From positions 1 to 52,971 of the forward strand of contig DGPN01000018.1 of assembly GCA_002390455.1 (NCBI GenBank): a stretch of DNA of 52,971 bases. The letters run 5' to 3'. Under the pieces are notes generated by a model that was given only the letters and a program-made list of their open reading frames with translations, was not told the origin of the DNA and searched no databases. This document shows positions 33,901-43,553 of this stretch, piece after piece. A program made the translations under genes and the position numbers. The stretch comes from Flavobacteriaceae bacterium UBA4439 (GTDB lineage Bacteria; Bacteroidota; Bacteroidia; Flavobacteriales; Flavobacteriaceae). Positions within the stretch are counted from its first letter, which is position 1. Every line of letters begins with the position of its first letter.

Positions 33901-33908
33901 TAATTTTG
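33901..33908 (+). promoter_or_regulatory. -7 promoter element for gcvP
   Basis: TAATTTTG, a perfect TAnnTTTG, 17 bases before the gcvP ATG; no clear -33 element. Confidence 0.55.
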
Positions 33909-33925
33909 TTTAAACCGCTCAACAT

Positions 33926-36772
33926 ATGCAGTCAGACAAATTTGCTTTACGCCACATAGGCCCCAAGGAAGAGGAGATTTCAAAAATGTTAACGGCTTTG
34001 GAGGTAGATTCAATTGAAGAATTGCTGTCCCAAACCATCCCAGAGGGCATCCGATTAAAGCAGCCCTTGGGCTTGGGTAAAGGAATCAGTGAGTATCGTT
34101 TTTTAAACGAACTCCGAGCTCTTTCGGACGAAAATCAGTTGTTTGAAACCTATATTGGTATGGGCTACCACCCCACCATTACCCCAGCGGTCATTCAGCG
34201 GAATATTTTAGAAAATCCAGGTTGGTATACGGCCTACACCCCCTATCAGGCAGAAATCGCCCAAGGGAGATTGGAGGCTCTTTTTAATTTTCAAACTATG
34301 GTTTGCGACCTTACTGGAATGGAATTGGCCAACGCCTCCCTTTTGGACGAGGCTACCGCAGTGGCAGAGGCCATGACCTTAGCCTATGCCGTAAGATCGA
34401 GGGAGCAAAAAAAGGGGGAAGCAAATAAATTCTTTATATCGGAGGATATTCTCCCACAAAGTTTGGCAGTACTCAATACCAGAGCTCTCCCCTTGGGAAT
34501 TGAATTGGTGGTGGGCAAAGCTGAAAGTACAGATTTTGACACTTCCTTTTTTGCAGCTTTTTATCAATATCCAGGTAAAGACGGGAACATTATTGATTTG
34601 CCTGCTATGGTGAGTAAAGCAAAAACTTTTGACCTTAAAACCATCATTGCGGCAGATTTACTCAGTTTGACCTTGTTGGAAGCACCGGGCAACTATGGAG
34701 TGGACGTAGTGGTAGGCACCACTCAACGCTTTGGCATCCCTTTGGGCTATGGAGGTCCTCATGCAGCCTATTTTGCCACCAAAACAGATTATAAAAGAAA
34801 CATACCAGGTCGCATCATCGGCCAAAGCAAAGATCAGGACGATGCCCCAGCACTAAGGATGGCCCTTCAAACCCGAGAACAACACATTAAAAGAGATCGG
34901 GCCACTTCCAACATATGTACCGCTCAGGTTTTGTTGGCGGTTATGGCCGGAATGTATGCCGTCTATCACGGACCCAAAGGATTGAAAAATATCGCTAAAA
35001 AAATACATTTAAACGCTGCCAAACTCGAGAAGAAATTGGTGGACTTGGGATTGATTCAACGAAACGAATATTATTTTGACACCCTGAAAATCCGCATCAA
35101 TGCGCAAGCAGTAAGAACGGAGGCAGAGAAAAATGAAATCAATTTTCACTATATCGATCAGGAGAACGTAGGCATTTCCATCAATGAAACCACAGATGAA
35201 ATTGCTCTGCTTAAAATCCTCAACGTATTTGAAAAGGTGGTTCATCAAAAAAACATCAACGGTAAAGTGAAAATCGAAAATCACCGCTATCCGCTTGATC
35301 AAAAAAGGAGAAGTACTTATCTCACTCACCAGGTTTTTAATTCTTTTCATTCTGAGACCGCCATGATGCGTTATATCAAAAGTTTGGAGCGAAAAGATTT
35401 ATCCTTAAACCACTCCATGATTTCGTTGGGATCGTGTACGATGAAACTCAATGCTGCTGCCGAGATGTTACCCCTGAGTTGGCCGCGATGGTCGAGTATC
35501 CACCCTTTTGTTCCCAAAGAACAGGCCAAGGGCTTTCACAAAATGCTGCATCGTTTGGAAGATCAGCTCAGTGAAATCACTGGATTCCACGCCACCTCCC
35601 TACAGCCCAATTCTGGTGCCCAAGGAGAGTATTCAGGACTGATGGTCATCCGAGCCTATCACGAATCTAGAGGAGAAGCGCACCGAAATATCTGTTTAAT
35701 TCCCTCTTCAGCTCACGGAACCAATCCCGCCTCGGCCGTCATGGCAGGAATGAAAGTGGTGGTGGTCAAAACAGACGAATTGGGGAACATCGACTGGAAC
35801 GATTTCTCAGAAAAGACAGAAGAAAACCGTGAAAACTTAGCAGCACTGATGATCACTTATCCTTCCACCCACGGAGTTTTCGAAGCCAACATAACGGATA
35901 TCACTGGAAAAATTCACGAATGTGGTGGACAAGTATATATGGATGGTGCCAATATGAATGCACAGGTTGGACTGACCAGTCCTGCCGAGATCGGTGCGGA
36001 TGTTTGTCACCTGAATTTACACAAAACCTTTGCCATTCCACATGGAGGGGGAGGCCCAGGGGTAGGCCCGATCTGTGTAGCCGCCCATTTGGCGGATTTT
36101 TTACCCCAACACCCATTGGTTGAAACGGGAGGAAAGGCATCCAAAGACACGATCTCTGCGGCACCGTGGGGCTCGGCCTTGGCTTGTTTAATTTCCTATG
36201 GATACATCGAAATGCTGGGGGGCAGTGGTTTGAAAAAAGCGACGGAAATGGCCATCATCAATGCCAACTACATCAGCAAAAGACTAGAAGGAGCCTACGA
36301 TATTTTGTACACTGGCGAACAGGGAAGAACAGCCCATGAATTGATTATCGACTGCCGACCCTTCAAGAAGTATGACATTGAAGTAGTGGACATTGCCAAA
36401 CGTCTCATGGATTATGGCTTTCATGCACCTACTGTGTCATTTCCCGTTGCTGGAACAATGATGATTGAACCCACCGAAAGTGAAAACTTAGAAGAAATTG
36501 ACCGCTTCTGTGATGCCATGATTTCCATCCGAATGGAGATCGACTCTGGAGATGAAGCCGTTATTGCGTTGCTTAAAAATGCACCTCACACTCTGGCCAT
36601 GCTTACCGCAGACGATTGGAATTTCCCATATTCCAGACAGCGGGCGGCCTATCCACTGGCTTTTGTGATGGATAACAAATTTTGGCCTTCAGTCAGAAGA
36701 CTGGATGAAGCATTTGGAGATCGTAATTTGATTTGCAGTTGTACTTCCATAAAAGATTATGCAAAAGCCTAA
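33926..36772 (+). CDS. gcvP: GcvP, glycine dehydrogenase (decarboxylating), P-protein
   Basis: Pyridoxal-phosphate enzyme of the glycine cleavage system, 948 residues; the single-chain form that fuses the two halves found as GcvPA/GcvPB elsewhere. FALRHIGPKEEEISKML is the typical N-terminus. The PLP lysine is in HLNLHKTFAIPHGGGGPG (about residue 700) and SLGSCTMKLN is another P-protein signature. The H and T proteins are not in the window. Transcribed from its own promoter. Confidence 0.97.
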   Translation: MQSDKFALRHIGPKEEEISKMLTALEVDSIEELLSQTIPEGIRLKQPLGLGKGISEYRFLNELRALSDENQLFETYIGMGYHPTITPAVIQRNILENPGWYTAYTPYQAEIAQGRLEALFNFQTMVCDLTGMELANASLLDEATAVAEAMTLAYAVRSREQKKGEANKFFISEDILPQSLAVLNTRALPLGIELVVGKAESTDFDTSFFAAFYQYPGKDGNIIDLPAMVSKAKTFDLKTIIAADLLSLTLLEAPGNYGVDVVVGTTQRFGIPLGYGGPHAAYFATKTDYKRNIPGRIIGQSKDQDDAPALRMALQTREQHIKRDRATSNICTAQVLLAVMAGMYAVYHGPKGLKNIAKKIHLNAAKLEKKLVDLGLIQRNEYYFDTLKIRINAQAVRTEAEKNEINFHYIDQENVGISINETTDEIALLKILNVFEKVVHQKNINGKVKIENHRYPLDQKRRSTYLTHQVFNSFHSETAMMRYIKSLERKDLSLNHSMISLGSCTMKLNAAAEMLPLSWPRWSSIHPFVPKEQAKGFHKMLHRLEDQLSEITGFHATSLQPNSGAQGEYSGLMVIRAYHESRGEAHRNICLIPSSAHGTNPASAVMAGMKVVVVKTDELGNIDWNDFSEKTEENRENLAALMITYPSTHGVFEANITDITGKIHECGGQVYMDGANMNAQVGLTSPAEIGADVCHLNLHKTFAIPHGGGGPGVGPICVAAHLADFLPQHPLVETGGKASKDTISAAPWGSALACLISYGYIEMLGGSGLKKATEMAIINANYISKRLEGAYDILYTGEQGRTAHELIIDCRPFKKYDIEVVDIAKRLMDYGFHAPTVSFPVAGTMMIEPTESENLEEIDRFCDAMISIRMEIDSGDEAVIALLKNAPHTLAMLTADDWNFPYSRQRAAYPLAFVMDNKFWPSVRRLDEAFGDRNLICSCTSIKDYAKA

Positions 36773-36776
36773 CTAT

Positions 36777-36796
36777 AAAGGGATTTATGCCTTTTT
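36777..36796 (+). terminator. Weak hairpin after gcvP
   Basis: AAAGG and CCTTT pair around an 8-base loop and are followed by two or three T, 5 bases after the gcvP stop. A short stem, so only a tentative terminator. Confidence 0.35.
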
Positions 36797-36820
36797 AAAT
36801 TAAAAATCACCTCCTCTCAA

Positions 36821-36828
36821 TACTTTTG
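36821..36828 (+). promoter_or_regulatory. -7 promoter element for the FabH-like gene
   Basis: TACTTTTG matches TAnnTTTG, 67 bases before the ATG at 36896. Confidence 0.45.
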
Positions 36829-36895
36829 GGCATCATACCGTTTTTTGGAAATTCGTCTATTATCCTCAATAAATAGCTACTATTGTAATGGACTT

Positions 36896-37957
36896 ATGAG
36901 TTATAAAATCACTGGTAGCGGCTGTTATCTCCCGACTGTTATAAAAAAAAATAAAGCTTTCTTGGGCCATTCTTTTTTAGACAATCAAGGGAAGAAATTT
37001 GATGTGGACAACGAAACCATCATCGATAAATTCAACTCTATCACAGGAATTGATGAGCGAAAATACATTTCATCAGAATTAAAAACTTCTGATATTGCTC
37101 ATCATGCGGCTCAAAAAGCCATTGAAGATGCCGATATAGATCCCGAAACCTTAGATTATATCATTGTTGCCCACAATTTTGGTGATATCAGTGGTGACAG
37201 TAAACAAATCGACACACTACCCAGTTTAGCATCGAGAGTAAAGGCCAAACTCAAAATTAAAAATCCAAAATGTGTCGCTTACGATATATTGTTTGGATGT
37301 CCAGGATGGGTAGAAGCGATGATCCAAGCCAATGCCTTCATCAAAGCGGGAATGGCTAAAAAGTGTCTGGTCATTGGAGCCGATGCCCTTTCCAGAGTGG
37401 TTGATGTTTATGACCGTGATTCCATGATTTATGCCGATGGTGCCGGTGCCACTATTCTAGAAGAAACTGCCGATGAGGGTGGAATTTTATCTCATAGCAC
37501 ACTTACTTACACCGCAGAAAACGAGGCCGACTTTATTTTTTATGGGAACTCCTACGACAGTAAGGATTTAAATGATGATAAATTCATCAAAATGCAGGGA
37601 CGAAAGGTCTATGAGTTTGCCCTAAACCACGTACCTGCTGCCATGAAACAATGTCTCGATCAAGCCAATGTCGATGTTGACGATCTTAAAAAAATATTCA
37701 TTCATCAAGCCAACAAAAAAATGGATGAAGCCATCGTCAAAAGGTTTTACAGACTTTACAAAAAAACCATGCGAGAAGACATTCTTCCTATGAATATTGA
37801 AGAATTTGGAAATAGCTCGGTTGCGACCGTTCCTACCCTTTTCGATCTGGTCCTCAAACAAAACTACAAAGGCCATTCTTTGAACAAAGGTGACATCATT
37901 CTTTTTGCCAGTGTAGGTGCAGGAATGAACATCAACGCCATTACCTATCAAATTTAA
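36896..37957 (+). CDS. 3-oxoacyl-ACP synthase III (FabH)-like ketosynthase
   Basis: Thiolase-fold condensing enzyme of 353 residues. The catalytic triad is readable: Cys135 in LFGCPGWV, His270 in FIHQANKK and Asn306 in FGNSSVAT. An N-terminal extension compared with FabH (about residues 20-50) places it among FabH-like paralogues rather than the fatty-acid initiator itself. The frame is open from a TTG at 36845, but ATG at 36896 gives the family start MSYKITGSGCYLP. It precedes the MlaE/MlaF genes by 56 bases; a lipid-related role is possible. Confidence 0.88.
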   Translation: MSYKITGSGCYLPTVIKKNKAFLGHSFLDNQGKKFDVDNETIIDKFNSITGIDERKYISSELKTSDIAHHAAQKAIEDADIDPETLDYIIVAHNFGDISGDSKQIDTLPSLASRVKAKLKIKNPKCVAYDILFGCPGWVEAMIQANAFIKAGMAKKCLVIGADALSRVVDVYDRDSMIYADGAGATILEETADEGGILSHSTLTYTAENEADFIFYGNSYDSKDLNDDKFIKMQGRKVYEFALNHVPAAMKQCLDQANVDVDDLKKIFIHQANKKMDEAIVKRFYRLYKKTMREDILPMNIEEFGNSSVATVPTLFDLVLKQNYKGHSLNKGDIILFASVGAGMNINAITYQI

Positions 37958-38003
37958 TCTTGACTTGTAGTCAAAAGCCTCCTATTTCTTTGGGTTAATT
38001 GTG

Positions 38004-38011
38004 TAAATTTG
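38004..38011 (+). promoter_or_regulatory. -7-like element before the MlaE gene
   Basis: TAAATTTG fits TAnnTTTG but lies 2 bases before the first candidate ATG (38014). If it is real, translation would start at the ATG at 38053. Confidence 0.35.
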
Positions 38012-38013
38012 TA

Positions 38014-38757
38014 ATGATGCTTTTAATTCAAAATGTAGGAGCCTATTTTATAATGCTTTCCAAGGTATTTACTCGATTTACCCGTTGGAGTGTTATGAAA
38101 GAACTAATCATACGGGAGGTGGATTCGTTGATCATCCGATCGATTGGTATTGTTTCTTTTATTTCGTTTTTTGTGGGCGGGGTAGTTGCCATTCAAACAG
38201 CATTAAACCTCAACAACCCTTTTTTACCCAAAAACTTAATCGGCTTTGCCACTCGTCAATCGGTTATTTTGGAATTTGCCCCCACTTTTATCTCGGTGAT
38301 CATGGCCGGTAAAGTGGGATCATACATTACCTCAAGTTTGGGAACCATGAGGGTGACAGAACAAATAGACGCCTTGAAAGTGATGGGCATCAACACCTAT
38401 AATTATTTGATTTTTCCAAAAATCATCGCCTTATTGTTCTATCCTTTTATCATAACCATTTCTATGTTTTTGGGAATCATTGGTGGCTATGCTGCTTCAA
38501 TTTACGGTGGTTTTTGCTCCAGTACCGATTTCATAGAGGGCATTCAACTCGACTTCATCCCTTATCATGTAAGTTACGCTTTCATAAAGACGGCTTTCTT
38601 TGCTTTTATACTGGCTACTGTACCCTCTTTTCACGGATATTTCCTCAAGGGAGGGGCTTTGGAAGTTGGTAAAGCCAGCACTACCTCTTTTGTCTGGACA
38701 AGTGTTCTGATCATTATAACCAATTATATCATAACTCAATTATTGCTTACCGGATGA
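38014..38757 (+). CDS. mlaE: MlaE-family ABC transporter permease
   Basis: Inner-membrane permease of 247 residues from this ATG (38017 and 38053 are alternatives; an upstream TTG is unlikely). Family signatures: FFVGGVVAIQTALNL, QSVILEFAPTFISVIMAGKV, GTMRVTEQIDALKVMG and GGALEVGKASTTSFV. MlaE works with MlaF and an MCE-domain protein to move phospholipids between the membranes. The MCE protein is not in the window. Its stop overlaps the MlaF start by 4 bases. Confidence 0.92.
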   Translation: MMLLIQNVGAYFIMLSKVFTRFTRWSVMKELIIREVDSLIIRSIGIVSFISFFVGGVVAIQTALNLNNPFLPKNLIGFATRQSVILEFAPTFISVIMAGKVGSYITSSLGTMRVTEQIDALKVMGINTYNYLIFPKIIALLFYPFIITISMFLGIIGGYAASIYGGFCSSTDFIEGIQLDFIPYHVSYAFIKTAFFAFILATVPSFHGYFLKGGALEVGKASTTSFVWTSVLIIITNYIITQLLLTG

Positions 38758-39518
38758 TCACTATTGAAAAGCTTTACAAATCGTTTGATGGAATGAGTGT
38801 TTTAACCGACATCTCTACTCAATTTGAAAAAGGAAAAACCAACTTGATTATTGGTCAAAGTGGATCGGGGAAGACAGTACTGCTTAAATGCATACTGGGT
38901 TTGTATGATACTGACAGTGGGAATATTTATTTCGGAGAGCGCTCTCTTCAAAAGATGGACACCAGCGAAAGAAGTATTTTAAGACAAGAAATGGGAATGG
39001 TTTTTCAGGGCAGTGCCCTATTCGATTCCATGACTGTAGAGGAAAATATCATGTTTCCCATGCGTATGTTGACCCAGAAAAGTCCTGAAGAAATGCTTTC
39101 AAGAGCCAATGAGGTGATCAAGCGAGTCAACCTGATCAACGCCAACAAAAAACTACCCTCCGAGATTTCTGGAGGAATGCAAAAAAGAGTCGCTATTGCA
39201 AGAGCCATTGTGATGAACCCCAAATACCTCTTTTGTGACGAACCCAATTCAGGTTTGGATCCCAAAACATCGACTTTGATTGACAACCTGATTCATGAGA
39301 TCACTAAAGAATATCAAATCACCACCGTCATCAACACACACGATATGAATTCAGTGATGGAAATCGGTGAAAAGGTGTTGTTTTTAGAAAACGGTCTTAA
39401 AGGTTGGGAAGGATCCAACAAAGAGGTCTTCAAAACAGAAAACGAAACTGTTGGTAGTTTTATTTACTCCTCCAACCTTTTTAAAAAAGTAAGAGAAGTG
39501 TATCAGCAGGAAAATTAG
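38754..39518 (+). CDS. mlaF: MlaF-type ABC transporter ATP-binding protein
   Basis: ATPase of 254 residues. Walker A is GQSGSGKTVLL (about residues 34-44), the ABC signature ISGGMQKRVAIARA, and Walker B KYLFCDEPNSGLDP; the switch His is in VINTHDMNSV. The GGMQKR form of the signature is typical of MlaF/Ttg2A proteins. Translationally coupled to the permease (ATGA overlap). Its 3' end overlaps manC on the opposite strand by 4 bases. Confidence 0.93.
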   Translation: MITIEKLYKSFDGMSVLTDISTQFEKGKTNLIIGQSGSGKTVLLKCILGLYDTDSGNIYFGERSLQKMDTSERSILRQEMGMVFQGSALFDSMTVEENIMFPMRMLTQKSPEEMLSRANEVIKRVNLINANKKLPSEISGGMQKRVAIARAIVMNPKYLFCDEPNSGLDPKTSTLIDNLIHEITKEYQITTVINTHDMNSVMEIGEKVLFLENGLKGWEGSNKEVFKTENETVGSFIYSSNLFKKVREVYQQEN

Positions 39519-40597
39519 TCTTCTTCTCCATTGAATTTTTTCAAAGCCTTTTCGGAGATGTTTTTCACCTGTTGATTTTTATTCATCGGATAAATCATCA
39601 ATACCTCCTCGGTGTCGACGATGATGAAGTCATCAAGCCCAGAAATAACCACCTTTTTATTGGCATCCGTTTTGATGAGATTACGAGCAGCATTGTCAGC
39701 ATACAATTGAGCGCTCACCACTGCATTTTTTCCTTCATCCTTGGGTTGGCGATCATAAATTGATTTCCAACTGCCCAAATCATCCCAATCAAAACGAGCA
39801 GGAATCATAAAGATATGATCCGACTTTTCCATCAAAGCATAATCCACCGAAATATTATCGGCAAGGAGGTAGTTCTCCGAAACAAAAGCTTCTTCGGAAG
39901 GGGTATTTAAAAGATCAAAACCTTTGTAAAAAAGATCGTAAAGGACGGGGGCGTGGGTTTTGAAGCCCTCCAAAACTGCAGTAGCAGACCAAACAAAAAT
40001 TCCCGAATTCCAAAAATAATTTTGGGCATCGATAAAGCGCTGAGCAGTGGGTTTATCTGGTTTTTCCGTAAAGGCGATTACTTTTTTTAACTCGGAATCT
40101 GTATGATCTTTTTCAATCGCCACATAACCAAATCCTGTCGAAGGAAAATCAGGTCGAATCCCAAAAGTGATCAGATTTTTTTCATCGGCATGATTCAAAG
40201 CCAATTCCATGTCTTGAGAAAAAAGTTTTTGGTCGACAATGATGTGATCACTAGGACAGATTATAATTTTGGCATCAGAGTTTATTTTCTTTATTTTCAA
40301 ACTCGCCATCAAAATACAGGGAGCTGTATTGCGACGATCTGGTTCACAGATCACTTGATCGGGGGATAATTTATCTCCCAATTGATCTAAAATAATCTTT
40401 TGATAACGACTTTGGGTTACGATAAAAATATTGGAGGAGGGAATAACATCTTCCAATCGTCCAAAGGTACTTTGCAGTAGCGAAGTCCCCTCTCCCGTCA
40501 TATCGAGGAACTGCTTAGGGAAATCGGGAGTGCTAGACGGCCAGAATCGGGAACCGATTCCACCAGCCATGATGATTGCAAAGTAGTTTTTAGACAT
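39515..40597 (-). CDS. manC: Mannose-1-phosphate guanylyltransferase
   Basis: Makes GDP-mannose from mannose 1-phosphate and GTP; 360 residues, the short form without the C-terminal phosphomannose isomerase domain. Nucleotide-binding motif MAGGIGSRFWPSS is at the N-terminus and AFTEKPDKPTA is the sugar-phosphate-site signature. Last gene of the run SDR-sprT-manC; its start overlaps the sprT-like gene by 8 bases. Confidence 0.95.
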   Translation of the reverse strand: MSKNYFAIIMAGGIGSRFWPSSTPDFPKQFLDMTGEGTSLLQSTFGRLEDVIPSSNIFIVTQSRYQKIILDQLGDKLSPDQVICEPDRRNTAPCILMASLKIKKINSDAKIIICPSDHIIVDQKLFSQDMELALNHADEKNLITFGIRPDFPSTGFGYVAIEKDHTDSELKKVIAFTEKPDKPTAQRFIDAQNYFWNSGIFVWSATAVLEGFKTHAPVLYDLFYKGFDLLNTPSEEAFVSENYLLADNISVDYALMEKSDHIFMIPARFDWDDLGSWKSIYDRQPKDEGKNAVVSAQLYADNAARNLIKTDANKKVVISGLDDFIIVDTEEVLMIYPMNKNQQVKNISEKALKKFNGEED

Positions 40598-41201
40598 TTA
40601 TTTCTATTTTAGTTACTTGGGCATGGGGACTGAAAAGGTACAATCTTTTACCTTCCAGTTCTCTACACTCGTACCGCTTGGTTCGCTTTTTTCCTTTGAT
40701 AAACCTTCTTCCGTTGTAAATTTCAAAAACCGATCCGTCTTCCAATTCAAAAATATAGTTTTTTTCATTCTCAGGATCAAATTTATTGAGAACAACGGCC
40801 AATTGGGTGTCTGTATCAGAGGAAGCCATGGGATTCCTGAAATGCAACTTTAAAACCCTCAACAACTCCTCTGGAAAAATTTCCGGTTCAAGAAAAGGCA
40901 ACATGATTTTTCTGAAGACGTGTTTCCACTCTTTACCGTGTGGTTTAATCCTAGGGCCAAAATCTTTGAAGGCAATTAGGTGTGCAATTTCATGCAGTGT
41001 GGTGATTAAGAATCGATAAGGATTCGGCATCTCGTTGACTGTGATCTGATGGCCTCCTTTGGGTAAAGCTCTAAAATCTCCGTGTTTGGTATGCCGCTTT
41101 CGTGTAATGACCAAGTTTACCTGCCAATGTCTGAGGTATTCTGAAAGCTGAGGAAAGGAAGCTGTGGGTACATAATTCTCAATGGCAGTCAACGATTCCA
41201 T
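40590..41201 (-). CDS. SprT-like zinc metallopeptidase-domain protein
   Basis: 203 residues. The zinc motif HEIAH is at 70-74 within TTLHEIAHLIAF, followed by a possible third ligand in KPHGKEWKHVF (His93 region). SprT-like domains occur in DNA-protein-crosslink proteases such as Spartan, but bacterial members are uncharacterised. The C-terminal part contains GRRFIKGKKRTKRYECRELEG, a beta-rich basic region without the zinc-ribbon cysteines of E. coli SprT. Confidence 0.88.
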   Translation of the reverse strand: MESLTAIENYVPTASFPQLSEYLRHWQVNLVITRKRHTKHGDFRALPKGGHQITVNEMPNPYRFLITTLHEIAHLIAFKDFGPRIKPHGKEWKHVFRKIMLPFLEPEIFPEELLRVLKLHFRNPMASSDTDTQLAVVLNKFDPENEKNYIFELEDGSVFEIYNGRRFIKGKKRTKRYECRELEGKRLYLFSPHAQVTKIEINV

Positions 41202-41209
41202 GATCTTGT

Positions 41210-41884
41210 TTATGGCGTTGAAGAGGAAATTGGCAATACTTTTCCATTGTAAAATTGATGGCCTTTTAATGCAAAATCAATGATATACTCCGCCATTTGT
41301 CCCGCACTAAGCGGGGCTTGATAACCGGGAAAAGCTTCTTCCAACATCTCTGTTTGCACAGCACCCAAAGCCAGTGCATTAAACGATGGGCCACTTTCCT
41401 TAAACTCCTCTGCTAAAAGCTCGGTAAGTATGACCAAAGCCCCTTTACTACTACTGTAGGCCGACAAGCCTGGGAACTTCGCACTGCCTTGAACACCACC
41501 CATACTGCTGATATTGAGTACATGACCTTTCTTATTCATCAAAGGGAGTGTCAAACGTGTCAGGGTAGCTACCGCAAATACATTGACCTTAAAAACCGAT
41601 TCAAACTCGGATGAAGAAATTTCCATAAAAGGTTTGTTGACCAAACTTCCCGCATTGTTGATCAGTACATCAATACTTTGAAAAGAACTGGTGATTTCCT
41701 TCACAAAATCAACCACCGCCGATTCATCGGACAGATCTACCGAAAAAGGATAAACATTGGAGATCCCTTCTAATGGTGATATGTTTCTGGAAAGAGCAAT
41801 GACCTTATGGCCTGCGGTGGAAGCTTGTTTGCAAATTTCAAAGCCTACTCCCCTGCTGGCTCCTGTTACAAGAAGGGTTTTCAT
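41210..41884 (-). CDS. Short-chain dehydrogenase/reductase
   Basis: NAD(P)-dependent Rossmann enzyme of 224 residues. The cofactor loop is TGASRGVGFEIC (TGxxxGxG), NNAG lies at about residue 76, and the catalytic Ser with YSSSK (Tyr and Lys) follows at about 138-150 (NISSMGG, SAYSSSKGAL). The substrate cannot be read from the sequence. It lies 39 bases after pdhC and 8 bases before the SprT-like gene. Confidence 0.92.
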   Translation of the reverse strand: MKTLLVTGASRGVGFEICKQASTAGHKVIALSRNISPLEGISNVYPFSVDLSDESAVVDFVKEITSSFQSIDVLINNAGSLVNKPFMEISSSEFESVFKVNVFAVATLTRLTLPLMNKKGHVLNISSMGGVQGSAKFPGLSAYSSSKGALVILTELLAEEFKESGPSFNALALGAVQTEMLEEAFPGYQAPLSAGQMAEYIIDFALKGHQFYNGKVLPISSSTP

Positions 41885-41923
41885 TTGTTTAAATTTTATA
41901 AAGTCAAGTCGAAGCTTCAGATC

Positions 41924-43552
41924 TTAGGAAACCAAAAGTCGAATGGGGTTCTCGATATAAAGCCGTAGAGATTGTAAAAACTGTGCTCCGGTAGCTCCAT
42001 CAACTGTTCTGTGATCACAAGCCAATGTGAGTTTCATGGTATTCCCCACAACGATTGCTTCCTCTTTAACTACAGGCTTTTTCTCTATTGCTCCTACGGA
42101 CAAAATAGCTGAATTGGGTTGATTAATGATGGAGGTAAACTCCTGAATCCCAAACATTCCCAAGTTGGAAACCGTAAAGGTACTTCCGTCCATTTCGGCA
42201 GGGGTCAATTTTTTATCTCTTGCCCTGAGGGCATAATCTTTAACACTGACTCCAATTTGTCTCAAGTCCATCTCATTAGTGAATTTTAGAACAGGAACAA
42301 CCAGTCCATCTTCGACAGCTACTGCCACGCCCAAATGTACGTGGTGATTTTGAACTATCTTATCATCAAACCACTGAGAATTGACTTGGGGATGTTCTTT
42401 CAAAGCCAAAGCAACAGCTTTGAGTATAATATCATTGAAAGAAATTTTGGTATCGGGTAGGGTATTGAATTGCTGTCTGAATGCGATGGCATTGTCCATA
42501 TTCAACTCTACTCCCAAATAATAGTGAGGAGCAGAAAATTTGGAGGCGGAAAGTCTTTTGGCAATGGCCTTTCTCATGGAACTATTGGCCAATTCGCTGA
42601 CGCTTTCCATGCCTGTAGGGCCAGAGGGAATAGCATATCCAACTGCTGAACCTTTGAAATTTTCGATATCGCGCTTTATGATTCTACCTCCATCTCCAGA
42701 ACCTTTTACTTGCTGTAGAGGGATTCCTTTTTCTTCAGCCAATTTTTTGGCCAAGGGAGAGGCCACCAACCTACCGTTGAGATTTTCGTTTGTCACCACT
42801 GTGGGCTGAACTAATACTGGTGCGGGTTTTGGTGATTGTTTTTGCTCGGCTACCGCAGGCGTAGCAACTTCAGCTTTGGGCTCCTCGGCCTGAACCGCTG
42901 GTTTGGCATTGCTGGCAATGGCCGCTTTTACAGCCTCGGGATCTGTTCCTTCTTTTCCTATGGCAGCCAAAACAGAATCTACAGCAGCCGATTGCCCTTC
43001 CTCTAGTCCTATGTAAAGTAGCGTCCCAGAATAGAAAGATTCAAACTCCATAGTGGCTTTGTCTGTCTCTATTTCGGCCAAAATATCTCCTTCATTTACG
43101 GGGTCACCTACTTTTTTATTCCATTTCGCAACCGTACCCTCTTCCATGGTATCACTCAATCTGGGCATGGAAATAACCTCCACACCTTCTGGCATAGCTG
43201 GTTTTTCTAACTTTGACTCTGCCACTTCGGTTGAACTCTCGGGTACTTTTGTTGGTTCTGCTGCTGGAGCGATTGCAGTTGCACCGCCTTTAATCATGTC
43301 CTGAATATCTTCTCCTTTGGAGCCAATAATGGCCAAAAGAGAATCTACAGGTGCTGTGCCTCCTTCTTCAATTCCAATATGGAGCAATTCTCCCTCCTGG
43401 AAAGACTCAAATTCCATAGTGGCTTTGTCGGTCTCGATCTCAGCGAGTATGTCTCCTTCTTTAACCGTATCACCAACTTTCTTATACCATTTGGCTACTG
43501 TGCCCTCTTCCATGGTATCACTCAAACGAGGCATGTTTATCAGTTCCGCCAT
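41924..43552 (-). CDS. pdhC: Pyruvate dehydrogenase E2, dihydrolipoyllysine acetyltransferase with two lipoyl domains
   Basis: 542 residues. Two closely similar lipoyl domains (about 1-78 and 126-203) carry the lipoyl-lysines Lys43 and Lys165, each in EIETDKATMEFESF. Linkers rich in Ala, Pro and Glu separate them. The peripheral-subunit-binding domain follows (about 260-297, VASPLAKKLAEEKGIPL), then the catalytic domain with His514 and Asp518 in CDHRTVDGA. It follows pdhA by 1 base; the E1-beta gene is not in the window, as in many flavobacteria. Confidence 0.96.
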   Translation of the reverse strand: MAELINMPRLSDTMEEGTVAKWYKKVGDTVKEGDILAEIETDKATMEFESFQEGELLHIGIEEGGTAPVDSLLAIIGSKGEDIQDMIKGGATAIAPAAEPTKVPESSTEVAESKLEKPAMPEGVEVISMPRLSDTMEEGTVAKWNKKVGDPVNEGDILAEIETDKATMEFESFYSGTLLYIGLEEGQSAAVDSVLAAIGKEGTDPEAVKAAIASNAKPAVQAEEPKAEVATPAVAEQKQSPKPAPVLVQPTVVTNENLNGRLVASPLAKKLAEEKGIPLQQVKGSGDGGRIIKRDIENFKGSAVGYAIPSGPTGMESVSELANSSMRKAIAKRLSASKFSAPHYYLGVELNMDNAIAFRQQFNTLPDTKISFNDIILKAVALALKEHPQVNSQWFDDKIVQNHHVHLGVAVAVEDGLVVPVLKFTNEMDLRQIGVSVKDYALRARDKKLTPAEMDGSTFTVSNLGMFGIQEFTSIINQPNSAILSVGAIEKKPVVKEEAIVVGNTMKLTLACDHRTVDGATGAQFLQSLRLYIENPIRLLVS

Positions 43553-43553
43553 T

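Noticed and set aside
43045..43530. DNA repeat within pdhC as a mobile or recombination element
   Set aside because: It is simply the two homologous lipoyl domains of the E2 protein.
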